Positions 26,922 through 34,506 of a DNA stretch of 64,000 nucleotides are shown in pieces. Source of the DNA: Sporosarcina jeotgali (GTDB taxonomy: Bacteria; Bacillota; Bacilli; Bacillales_A; Planococcaceae). Below the pieces are notes generated by a model, which was not told the origin of the DNA, did no database searches, and saw only the letters and a program-made list of their open reading frames with translations. Where the stretch lies: the NCBI RefSeq assembly GCF_033304595.1, contig NZ_CP116341.1:2831001-2895000 (forward strand). Direction: 5' to 3'. Within the stretch, counting starts at the first letter, position 1. The number at the start of each line of letters is the position of its first letter. The translations under genes were made by a program, and so were the position numbers.

Positions 26922-29572
26922 AAACGATATTGAAATTCAGATGGCCGATCTTCATCGTCCTGCTCGGTCTTGCGATCGGATTACTGTTCGTTGCTCCAGA
27001 TCTTGCGAAACAGGCAGAAGAAGCCGGCTCTTTCCAATTGGCCGATGACGCCGATTCACAAAAAGCTGCGGATATCTTAGAAAAAGCAGGTGCTTCAGAA
27101 GATACGCTTTCACTCGTCTATGACTTTGACAAAGCCGTTTCAGATGAAGACAAGAAAGCAGTCCAGACCACAGCGAAAGAGATTTCAGATTTAGGAAAGC
27201 CCGTGACTGCTGTCATGGATCCGTTTGAAAGCAAAGAGATTGAAGACCAACTCGTCTCTGAAGATAAAAAGACGGTGCTCGTTCCGATTACAGTAGATGG
27301 TTCAGAAGAAGAAATCATCGATCTGAGCGATAAAATCCGTTCTGAAATGCTGCCGAAAGACACAACTGTCTATTTAACGGGCGAAGCCATTATCAATAAT
27401 GATGTGAACGACAGCGCGCAAGAAGGATTGAAGAAAACGGAAGTCATTACCGTTGTCCTCATCTTTGCTTTGCTGCTTATCGTGTTCCGTTCAATCGTGA
27501 CCCCAATCGTTCCATTGATCGCAGTTGGGATTACCTACTTACTGAGCCAATCTCTCGTAGCATTCTTTGTGGATTGGTTCGGATTCCCGGTCTCCAACTA
27601 CACGCAGATTTTCCTTGTTGCGATTCTATTCGGTCTCGGAACCGATTATTGTATCCTGCTCTTGAGCCGGTACAAAGAAGAATTGATTGAAGGGCATGAA
27701 ATCCAGGAAGCGATTGTGAATACGTACAAAACCGCTGGCCGAACATTGTTTATCAGCTCACTTGCGGTATTCATCGGATTTGCCGCAATCGGATTCGCGG
27801 ATTTCCCAATCTTTAAATCCGCAGTTGCGGTTGCAGTCGGAATTGCGGTTCTGATCATCGTGTTATTCACAGTTGTTCCATTGTTCATGATGCTGCTGAA
27901 AGACAAATTGTTCTGGCCAGCAAAACAAGCTACGACTCACAATGACAGTAAATTGTGGATCCGTTTCAGCAAGCTGTCGGTTTCACGTCCATTGCTCTCG
28001 ATGGCAATCGTCGCTGTCATCACAGTGCCATTATTGCTGACATACGACAACGACCTTTCTTTTAATACTGTGGATGAAATTGATCAGTCGAAAGAATCCG
28101 TGAAAGGGTTGAATTTGATTTCAGAAGGATTCGGGAAAGGGGATTCTCTTCCAGTTCAGGTCATTTTGAAAGACAAAAATTCAATTGTTGATGAAAAAGA
28201 CATCCCTTACTTAGAGACAATCAGCCGTAACTTGGAGAAAGTGGATGGAGTGAAATCCGTCCGTACGATTACTCGTCCAACGGGTGAACAGATCGATGAT
28301 TTAAATGTCGATAAGCAGTTAGGGTTAATCTCCGATGGCTTAAAAGAAGCGAACGACGGCATTAAAAGCGTTCAAGACGGATTGGGTCAAGTCGAAGGTG
28401 GTCTGAACGATGTTGCAAGCCAGCTGCCGTCTGGAACTGAAGCATCGTCAGGCGGTGCCGGATTACGTCAGGCTGCACAAGGGATTGGGCAAATCAACGA
28501 CCAGCTCGGACAAATTGCTGGAGGACTGTCGCAAGGAATGCCGGCTGCCCAGGCTGCAGGCGGTTTGAACGCACTAAGTACAGAACTCGGTAAGATTTCA
28601 TCAAGTTTGAATGGTGCTGCAGGCCAGATTGAAGGGTCCGGTTCTCAGATCGGGCAGCTGAGCGAAGGACTTGGTCAACTTGCCAAAGGCGTCACTGATT
28701 CTAAAAATGGTCTCACTGAAATCAGCAAAGGCCTCACAGAAGTGACAGATATGCTGAAAGATATGAGTGAAACACCAAGTATCCGCGATACAGGAATCTA
28801 CATTCCCGCAGGCACACTCGGCGAAGAAGAGTTCCAACCAGTCATCGATCGGTATACGTTTGGCGATGAAACCGGAATTCTCATGGAAGTCATCTTGAAA
28901 GATGATCCTTATGCCCGCGAATCGATTGCAACCGTACATGCGATCAAGGACAGCGTAAGAACTTCTGTCATCGGCACGCCATTTGAAGATACGGAAGTTG
29001 CATTCGCAGGGATTTCCAGCATGAACTCAGACCTTGATGATATTTCATCACAAGACTTCACCCGGACTGTGGTTATTATGCTGGTCGGACTGTTCGTCGT
29101 ATTGACGATTCTATTCCGCTCCGCAATCATGCCGCTGTATATGATCGGGTCATTGCTGCTCACATACTACACAGCAATTTCCGTGACGGAATTGATTTTT
29201 GTGAATGGTCTCGGTTATGACGGCATCAGCTGGGCAGTTCCATTCTTCGGATTCATCATGCTAATTGCTCTCGGTGTCGACTATTCGATCTTCCTGCTCG
29301 ACCGTTTCCGTGAAGAGAGCATCAAAGGAAGTACGATTGCCGATGCATTGAAGATTTCCATGGCGAAAATGGGGACAGTCATCATCACCGCAGCTGTCAT
29401 CTTGGCCGGTACGTTCGGTGCAATGATGCCATCCGGCGTCTTGAGCCTCGTGCAGATTGCAACAATTGTCATTACAGGTCTCTTGCTGTATGGCCTCATC
29501 ATTCTGCCGCTTCTGATTCCGGCGATCACCGTATCGTTCGGCCGTGGTGTCTGGTGGCCATTCCGCGGGTGA
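26918..29572 (+). CDS. MMPL-family transporter (YdgH-like)
   Basis: An 884-residue RND-type exporter with two transporter halves (helices at about 175-340 and 690-875) carrying GTDYCILLLSRYKEE and GVDYSIFLLDRFREE. The second external loop (about 460-630) is long, Gly/Gln/Leu-rich and repetitive (KEANDGIKSVQDGLGQVEGG, IGQINDQLGQIAGGLSQ), probably a helical hairpin extension like those of YhgE/Pip-type proteins. It is translationally coupled to the marR gene and presumably exports the molecule sensed by that regulator. It ends in a strong terminator. Confidence 0.92.
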   Translation: MKTILKFRWPIFIVLLGLAIGLLFVAPDLAKQAEEAGSFQLADDADSQKAADILEKAGASEDTLSLVYDFDKAVSDEDKKAVQTTAKEISDLGKPVTAVMDPFESKEIEDQLVSEDKKTVLVPITVDGSEEEIIDLSDKIRSEMLPKDTTVYLTGEAIINNDVNDSAQEGLKKTEVITVVLIFALLLIVFRSIVTPIVPLIAVGITYLLSQSLVAFFVDWFGFPVSNYTQIFLVAILFGLGTDYCILLLSRYKEELIEGHEIQEAIVNTYKTAGRTLFISSLAVFIGFAAIGFADFPIFKSAVAVAVGIAVLIIVLFTVVPLFMMLLKDKLFWPAKQATTHNDSKLWIRFSKLSVSRPLLSMAIVAVITVPLLLTYDNDLSFNTVDEIDQSKESVKGLNLISEGFGKGDSLPVQVILKDKNSIVDEKDIPYLETISRNLEKVDGVKSVRTITRPTGEQIDDLNVDKQLGLISDGLKEANDGIKSVQDGLGQVEGGLNDVASQLPSGTEASSGGAGLRQAAQGIGQINDQLGQIAGGLSQGMPAAQAAGGLNALSTELGKISSSLNGAAGQIEGSGSQIGQLSEGLGQLAKGVTDSKNGLTEISKGLTEVTDMLKDMSETPSIRDTGIYIPAGTLGEEEFQPVIDRYTFGDETGILMEVILKDDPYARESIATVHAIKDSVRTSVIGTPFEDTEVAFAGISSMNSDLDDISSQDFTRTVVIMLVGLFVVLTILFRSAIMPLYMIGSLLLTYYTAISVTELIFVNGLGYDGISWAVPFFGFIMLIALGVDYSIFLLDRFREESIKGSTIADALKISMAKMGTVIITAAVILAGTFGAMMPSGVLSLVQIATIVITGLLLYGLIILPLLIPAITVSFGRGVWWPFRG

Positions 29573-29590
29573 TGAATAGTTAGAACATCA

Positions 29591-29635
29591 AAAGAATCCA
29601 TTCTGAACAGTTCGTGTTCAGAATGGATTCTTTTT
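29591..29635 (+). terminator. Terminator of the MarR-MMPL operon
   Basis: Perfect 18-bp arms (29591-29608 and 29616-29633) are followed by TT. Just beyond it the base composition turns AT-rich. Confidence 0.9.
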
Positions 29636-29722
29636 GTTGATTCATAGCTGGGCTATAGAAAATTCGATCATGTTGGCAAATCGATGTTCCACAAACGCGC
29701 CCGATAACTGCATTAAGCGGTT

Positions 29723-29911
29723 TTACTTACTCACTTTTTCGTTCTCTAACAGTTCAATAATTCTATCTAATTTTTCTTCCATATTTGCACTTTGATTTGC
29801 TTTAGTTCCCGAATTTATTAAAGTTCTTCTGATAAATAGCATAAACGATATGAAAAATAATAGTATTAGCAGAACCACAATTCCCATTAAGACAATGTTT
29901 CCTATACCCAT
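29723..29911 (-). CDS. DUF4083-like small membrane protein (cassette gene C)
   Basis: 62 residues: one membrane helix (about 5-28) and a C-terminal amphipathic segment MEEKLDRIIELLENEK, the hallmark of DUF4083-type Bacillales proteins. The function is unknown. The start MGIGNIVLMG has GTAGGAGG about ten bases upstream; a longer in-frame extension would cover that site. About 40 bp upstream lies the motif ACCGCAAAAGGGCCAATT, shared with the two other small genes of this AT-rich stretch. Confidence 0.75.
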   Translation of the reverse strand: MGIGNIVLMGIVVLLILLFFISFMLFIRRTLINSGTKANQSANMEEKLDRIIELLENEKVSK

Positions 29912-29950
29912 TTGATTTCTACCTCCTACACAGTCTTTACTTCTCAAATT

Positions 29951-29995
29951 GGCCCTTTTGCGGTATTTGAGCGATTACTTGTGAAGCAATCACTC
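29951..29995. repeat. Shared GGCC motif and hairpin before cassette gene C
   Basis: GGCCCTTTTGCGGTAT followed by an imperfect hairpin GAGcGATT...AATCaCTC. On the minus strand it reads ACCGCAAAAGGGCC, closely matching ACCGCAAACGGGCC at 31125-31138. Confidence 0.6.
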
Positions 29996-30007
29996 CTGTT
30001 AATGGAT

Positions 30008-30334
30008 TTACTGCTTAATTAAATGGCCGTCTAATAATTGATTGCACAGTTCCACACAAAAGCCTTGTGTTTTATATCTAATCAATACTTCATTTATATC
30101 AATAAATATTCCGTTATCACATAACAAACTCTCAAATTGCAAAAATGTTAAATTCGGATCAATTTCGGCTTTTTTGTCAGGGAATGACTTGTAAACTGTT
30201 TGATTAATCTCCGTCAATTTATTACCAAGAATTTTAGCAGTAGATGTAGAAGTTAGTATTGTCTCAATAAAATCAATTTCTGTATAAGATAATCCTTTAT
30301 CTTCCAACCATTCACTAGCAGTTTTGTGCGTCAT
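30008..30334 (-). CDS. Hypothetical protein, 108 aa (cassette gene B)
   Basis: A soluble, AT-rich-coded protein starting MTHKTASEWLEDKGLSYTEI; no signal peptide or membrane helix. It is leucine-rich and probably helical, with two Cys near residues 76 and 92-96. I do not recognise it. The ribosome site (AAAAGGGGCGAT) is good. It sits in the same orientation as its neighbours, with the shared GGCC motif 38 bp upstream in the imperfect palindrome at 30371-30441. Confidence 0.65.
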   Translation of the reverse strand: MTHKTASEWLEDKGLSYTEIDFIETILTSTSTAKILGNKLTEINQTVYKSFPDKKAEIDPNLTFLQFESLLCDNGIFIDINEVLIRYKTQGFCVELCNQLLDGHLIKQ

Positions 30335-30370
30335 ATTATCGCCCCTTTTGGATGTAGATCTTAATCAATT

Positions 30371-30441
30371 TGGCCAGATTCTGCAATAATGGGCGCAGAT
30401 CCTAATTCAAGAAAAGCGCCCGATTGCTAAAATTTTGCCCA
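30371..30441. repeat. Large imperfect palindrome between cassette genes A and B
   Basis: Arms of about 26 bp: left TGGCCAGATTCTGCAATAAT then GGGCGC (30371-30396), right (read on the minus strand) TGGGCAAAATTTTAGCAATC then GGGCGC (30441-30416), with a 19-base loop. About 20 of 26 positions agree with small gaps. The right-arm outer end reads GTTGGGC on the minus strand, which fits the GTTRRRY core of integron attC sites, but the opposite end does not. A related TATCGGGCGCGTTTGTGGAA lies downstream of gene C (about 29682-29701). Confidence 0.65.
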
Positions 30442-30474
30442 ACTAGCAAGCGACGCTTATTCATAATCAAACAA

Positions 30475-31053
30475 CTATAAACTGGAAGATATAGATATTT
30501 TTCCTTTCGTTGCTTTAGATATATTTTTAAGCATTTCCATTACTTTATCATTTTGCAACAAACTTATTATTTTCGGATTTTCTTTATTACTAGAAGGGTT
30601 TTCTTTATTAGTGAAATCAATTACTACCTTATCTTTAGACAAAGTTTCTTCTTTATGTTTTTCGTACTCTTGCAAGTGATCTAGAAGTGTCATTTGTGAT
30701 CTTTTCGCTGCTGCCTTTTCTTCCTCACTTAATGGAGTTTCAAAACGTTGTCCATTTACAACTATCCAACGCTTTTCTGAATCAACTCCTATTTCACTCC
30801 ACCGACAATCAGGATTATTTGTAGTATATTCTGCGATTCTTTCAAAAGTAGATCTATCCACATAAAGCGTTGTGTCAGCCGCTGTCCCCTTATCTATGCT
30901 CAATATGTTTGTACTAATTTTATTCTTATTAGAAATTTCCACCTTATCCATTGGTGAATTTTTACTCCCGTTAGATTCCTTCGTATTATGATACATGGTA
31001 TTTACATTTAGTTTATTATAATTCACGGTACTTCTCTCAGTATTAATATACAT
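30475..31053 (-). CDS. Hypothetical protein, 192 aa (cassette gene A)
   Basis: Asn/Lys/Ser-rich, with a low-complexity N-terminal 50 residues (NKLNVNTMYHNTKESNGSKN, then DKVEISNKNK, reminiscent of flagellar-type secreted or FlgM-like N-termini). A more ordered middle follows (STFERIAEYTTNNPDCRWSEIGVDSEKRW), then a charged tail. No signal peptide. I cannot assign a family; the DKVEIS resemblance is too short to use. It is strongly AT-rich compared with genes before 29.6 kb. The shared ACCGCAAACGGGCC motif is 72 bp upstream. Confidence 0.65.
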   Translation of the reverse strand: MYINTERSTVNYNKLNVNTMYHNTKESNGSKNSPMDKVEISNKNKISTNILSIDKGTAADTTLYVDRSTFERIAEYTTNNPDCRWSEIGVDSEKRWIVVNGQRFETPLSEEEKAAAKRSQMTLLDHLQEYEKHKEETLSKDKVVIDFTNKENPSSNKENPKIISLLQNDKVMEMLKNISKATKGKISISSSL

Positions 31054-31120
31054 ATTATTCCCCCTATGTAGTAAGAAATTATCTAGAATTGTTCGATATA
31101 AAAACTAAAATTATTCTTTG

Positions 31121-31168
31121 ATCTGGCCCGTTTGCGGTATAGTGACTCCTTAAAGTTCTACACCGCAA
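31121..31168. repeat. Shared GGCC motif and inverted repeat before cassette gene A
   Basis: GGCCCGTTTGCGGTAT, then perfect 11-bp arms TTGCGGTATAG (31132-31142) and CTACACCGCAA (31158-31168), counting the central T/C as a mismatch. It lies between the recombinase gene and gene A. Confidence 0.65.
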
Positions 31169-31242
31169 CCGTCATTTATACTATTCATTCAATTTTAACA
31201 CATCTGCCAATAATTGAAATACTCTCCAGGTAAAAATACCCT

Positions 31243-32085
31243 TTAAAAGTATTTGGTGTAGAGATCGTAACTCAGTTTCCCACTTAGTTGAGCATATATT
31301 CTCGTGGTTTCACTTTTTTCGTGCCCCAGCAGGCTTTGAATCACTTCAAGCGGAGCCCCGGTATCGATCATATGCGTCGCATAGCTGTGGCGCAACTGAT
31401 GGGGATGAATCGTCTTTTTAATGTCCGCCCGATTCGATATCTGTTTCACTACGTATCTTAACGAATCTATGCTCATTCGCTTAATCGGATTCCGTTCTGT
31501 AGCAAATAAGCAGGGATCCTCGTCTTTGCGTTCGTCTAAATATCGCTTTAACCAGATGGCACAGCGAACATTAAAATACACTTCCCTCTCTCTGTCCCCT
31601 TTCCCATGGACAATGACCGAGTTTCCCGCGAAGTCAATATCATCCCGGTTCAATTTTGCCACTTCACCGATTCGACAGCCGGTCGAGTAGAAAAATTCAA
31701 ATAAGGCATTCTCCCTGGATGTCTGGCAGCTTTCACGGAGATGTTCAATTTCATGTTTGGTTAGGAATCTCGGAACACGCTTTCCTATCTTTGGCTCCTT
31801 TAACTTAGACGCCGGATTTTTCACAATATAGCCTTCTTCATGGGTCCATCTGAATAGTGATTTTACAAATCGTACACGGTGGCCTAAACTGGATGGTTTC
31901 AAATGTTCCGCAGCTTCTCCTAAATACTGTTTCAAGTTATCTGTTGTGATCTCTCCCATGTGGACATCTCCCAAATAGCGCGTTAACAGATCATATTGAT
32001 ACCCGTATGTTTTCAACGTTAAAGTTGAATAGCCTTCAATTCTTTTATCGGATTTGTATTTTTGCCACGCTTCCGATAGTAACAT
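31243..32085 (-). CDS. Tyrosine recombinase (XerC/D-like integrase)
   Basis: 280 residues. The SAM-like N-terminal DNA-binding domain is about 1-85 and the catalytic domain about 105-275. The catalytic set appears complete: Arg in TGCRIGEV, Lys in HGKGDRER, HQLRH (His and Arg), LLGH, and the nucleophile Tyr in TRIYAQLS. The size matches XerC/D and simple phage or island integrases, with no extra integron-integrase insertion that I can see. I chose ATG at 32085, with GGGGAG ten bases before it. It lies upstream of three co-oriented small orphan genes in an AT-rich island. Confidence 0.93.
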   Translation of the reverse strand: MLLSEAWQKYKSDKRIEGYSTLTLKTYGYQYDLLTRYLGDVHMGEITTDNLKQYLGEAAEHLKPSSLGHRVRFVKSLFRWTHEEGYIVKNPASKLKEPKIGKRVPRFLTKHEIEHLRESCQTSRENALFEFFYSTGCRIGEVAKLNRDDIDFAGNSVIVHGKGDREREVYFNVRCAIWLKRYLDERKDEDPCLFATERNPIKRMSIDSLRYVVKQISNRADIKKTIHPHQLRHSYATHMIDTGAPLEVIQSLLGHEKSETTRIYAQLSGKLSYDLYTKYF

Positions 32086-32094
32086 CGTAACCAC

Positions 32095-32387
32095 GCTCCC
32101 CGATTATGAATTAGGTATGAATGTGTTCAAGCTGTGAAGCAATGACACCTTTTCTTTTCGGCCACATTGCATGTATGATTGCTTTGAATTATTTCCGATT
32201 ATGCTCCCTCATCTTTTTAGCTTAATCCAAAATCTCTGCCATGACCATCCGGCTTGTCCATAGATGATGCTTTGTCTGAGATTTTAAAAACACTTGCAAA
32301 CGGAATTCTCATGGCTGCCTCTCATACATGTCCACTTTGTAGCTGCTGCATTCCTATCAGGTCTTCTATTACACATCACACTTTCTT
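32095..32387. other. Intergenic region between the integrase and the PAS kinase
   Basis: About 290 bp, AT-rich. I see no supported gene. TTCGGCCACATTGCATG (near 32157) weakly resembles the GGCC motif found before the small genes nearby. There is no clear terminator for the kinase gene. Confidence 0.4.
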
Positions 32388-34346
32388 TTATAAATAAATA
32401 TCTGAGAACTCATATTTTATCAATTCATCTCTATCCATGCTGCTCTTTCGGAATTGAGTATCATTTCTCTTATCGAATCTCTTAATAGGAAGTTCTACGG
32501 TGAATGTACTCCCTACGTCTAAAGTACTCTCTACACTTAAATTGCCTCCATGAAGTTCGGCTAAAGATTTAGCTATGGGCAACCCCAGTCCGGTCCCTTC
32601 CGCTATACGATTTAAGTTCCTATTCAGTTGCGTGAATTTATCAAAAATCGCTTCTAAATTCTCTTGCTCTATTCCTATGCCTTCATCTGTTACTGAGATC
32701 CTTACAGTGTGGTTGTCTTTTTTCACTAGCCTTATTAATATAGCTTTACCCGGAATCGAGAATTTAATTGCATTGGAAATCAGATTAAGCAGAATCCTAT
32801 CAAATATATAAACATCTACTGCCATAATCAGCTCTTCGATGTCGGGGTCAAATATAATTTTTATACCTTTCGACTTTGTGTATTCTGAAACTGATTCCAC
32901 AATATCATCTACAATTTCGACTACGTTGTAATTAGTTACGTTTAATTCATGAAGTCCGGAATCTAATTTTGCAATGTCCAATATATTATTTATGAGTCTG
33001 GTCAGCCTATAGCAATTTCGTATTGTGCTTTTATTAATAGATAGAATATCTTCTTTACAGTCGTCTAACGTATCATTTTCCAAATATAAATTTAACAATT
33101 GAGCACCACTGAATATTACAGTTAAGGGGGTTTTGAGTTCATGAGAGGTATTGATGAATAGTTCTTCTTGAGCTTTCAGGAGTTTCCCCATACTTTTGTT
33201 CGCTAGTTCTTCATCCGATATATCGATTCCTAAAGCAATGATCTTTTCTACCTCATTATTTTGATTGATAATTGGCTGAAAAATTGTTTTCGTATGATAG
33301 GTGATTCCATCTTTAATAAACTCTAATTTGTGCAGATACGAGGATTCAGCTTCAATCGATTTATTAATATCGCGGATTAAGTCCTCTAAATCCTCGGCTC
33401 TGTAGTAGTTAAAAAAGTTTTTACCGATTATATCCGACTCTGTTTTTATCTCTGGCCATTCTTCTTTAAATGCTTGAAATGCAAACTGATTGAGATAATT
33501 TATTTTATAGTCCTTGTGAGAAAATGACGCATAGTACATAGAAATTTCTTCTACACTTTCTTGCACCGCTTTATATTCTTCTACTTTCAATTTACCATCC
33601 TTATCTATACCATTTACGACATCTGACATATTGTTTAATATGAATTCCATTTCGCTTTTTTGCTTTTCGAGAAGTTTTCTTTCTTGAGTTTTCTCCGTAA
33701 CATCATAAAAAGAAGTGACTGCATATCGTTTGGTTTCATCTTCCTTTATCACTTTTACATGGATGTCCCAATAAGTCGCTGATCCGCCAGGTCCGTTTGA
33801 TTCCACCTCAAATTCATGAAATGAAGTCCCTTGTTTTAGTAAGTCCGAAATATTTGATGGGAAAGTTGGACAGTTCCCTATCGGATTCGGAGAGTCAATA
33901 TCCATTAAACGCAATGTTGTGAGGTAATTTTCATCATGGCTGAGCAGTATACAATCTGGATAGCTATAGATTGCTGTAGATCCATTATCATTTGTTCCGC
34001 TGCCGCTATAATTAGTCAACAAGAATTCTAGCGCTGAATTATTCTGTTCTTCAAAGTAATAAACTTTATGGTTTTCTTCATCTAAGGTTTTAACACTGAC
34101 GTTAACTTCGATTGGCATATTATCGTTATTAAAAATATAAAAATAATGTTGATTTTTCAGGTTCTGGAATGATAGCTGATGTTCAGATTTTAATAACTCG
34201 TCTAATTCTATTAGAGATATCCCTTTTAGTTCACACTCGTTATATCCTGTTAAATCCAGTAACCTTTCGCTCACTTGATAAATTTTGTTGTTTATCGTAT
34301 AGAAAAATAATTTCTTTGATAAACTCTCCAAACTTTTTATCATCAT
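32388..34346 (-). CDS. PAS-domain sensor histidine kinase, cytoplasmic
   Basis: 652 residues with no membrane helix. There are three or so PAS-like regions (about 12-110, 110-225, 255-380) ending in a PAC-type segment, then HisKA with ELFINTSHELKTPLTVIFSG (near 400), and HATPase with LLNLISNAIKFS, VTDEGIGIEQ and GTGLGLPIAKSLAELHGG. A distinctly AT-rich coding sequence suggests it belongs to the island with the integrase. It has no cognate regulator beside it, so the partner is unknown. Two consecutive ATG codons follow AGGTGATCT; the upstream one is used here. Confidence 0.88.
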   Translation of the reverse strand: MMIKSLESLSKKLFFYTINNKIYQVSERLLDLTGYNECELKGISLIELDELLKSEHQLSFQNLKNQHYFYIFNNDNMPIEVNVSVKTLDEENHKVYYFEEQNNSALEFLLTNYSGSGTNDNGSTAIYSYPDCILLSHDENYLTTLRLMDIDSPNPIGNCPTFPSNISDLLKQGTSFHEFEVESNGPGGSATYWDIHVKVIKEDETKRYAVTSFYDVTEKTQERKLLEKQKSEMEFILNNMSDVVNGIDKDGKLKVEEYKAVQESVEEISMYYASFSHKDYKINYLNQFAFQAFKEEWPEIKTESDIIGKNFFNYYRAEDLEDLIRDINKSIEAESSYLHKLEFIKDGITYHTKTIFQPIINQNNEVEKIIALGIDISDEELANKSMGKLLKAQEELFINTSHELKTPLTVIFSGAQLLNLYLENDTLDDCKEDILSINKSTIRNCYRLTRLINNILDIAKLDSGLHELNVTNYNVVEIVDDIVESVSEYTKSKGIKIIFDPDIEELIMAVDVYIFDRILLNLISNAIKFSIPGKAILIRLVKKDNHTVRISVTDEGIGIEQENLEAIFDKFTQLNRNLNRIAEGTGLGLPIAKSLAELHGGNLSVESTLDVGSTFTVELPIKRFDKRNDTQFRKSSMDRDELIKYEFSDIYL

Positions 34347-34454
34347 AGATCACCTGCATATTTTTATTTTTTAGTTCTAGGAAAAAATAATATAGACTGC
34401 TTTTACTTATCATACCACCTCGTTTGAACTATCTAATAGTAACCAAAGAACTTA

Positions 34455-34502
34455 ATAGTAAAAACTTCTAGTCTCATTTAAAGGCATGAGTCTAGAAGTT
34501 CA
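34455..34502 (-). terminator. Terminator of the amidohydrolase gene
   Basis: AACTTCTAGaCTCAT/ATGAGtCTAGAAGTT (15-bp arms, one mismatch) is followed by TTTTTAC on the minus strand. Confidence 0.85.
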
Positions 34503-34506
34503 AGTT

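Noticed and set aside
30371..30441. Definite integron attC site
   Set aside because: Only one end fits GTTRRRY, and the recombinase shows no integron-specific insertion. It is reported as a hypothesis only.
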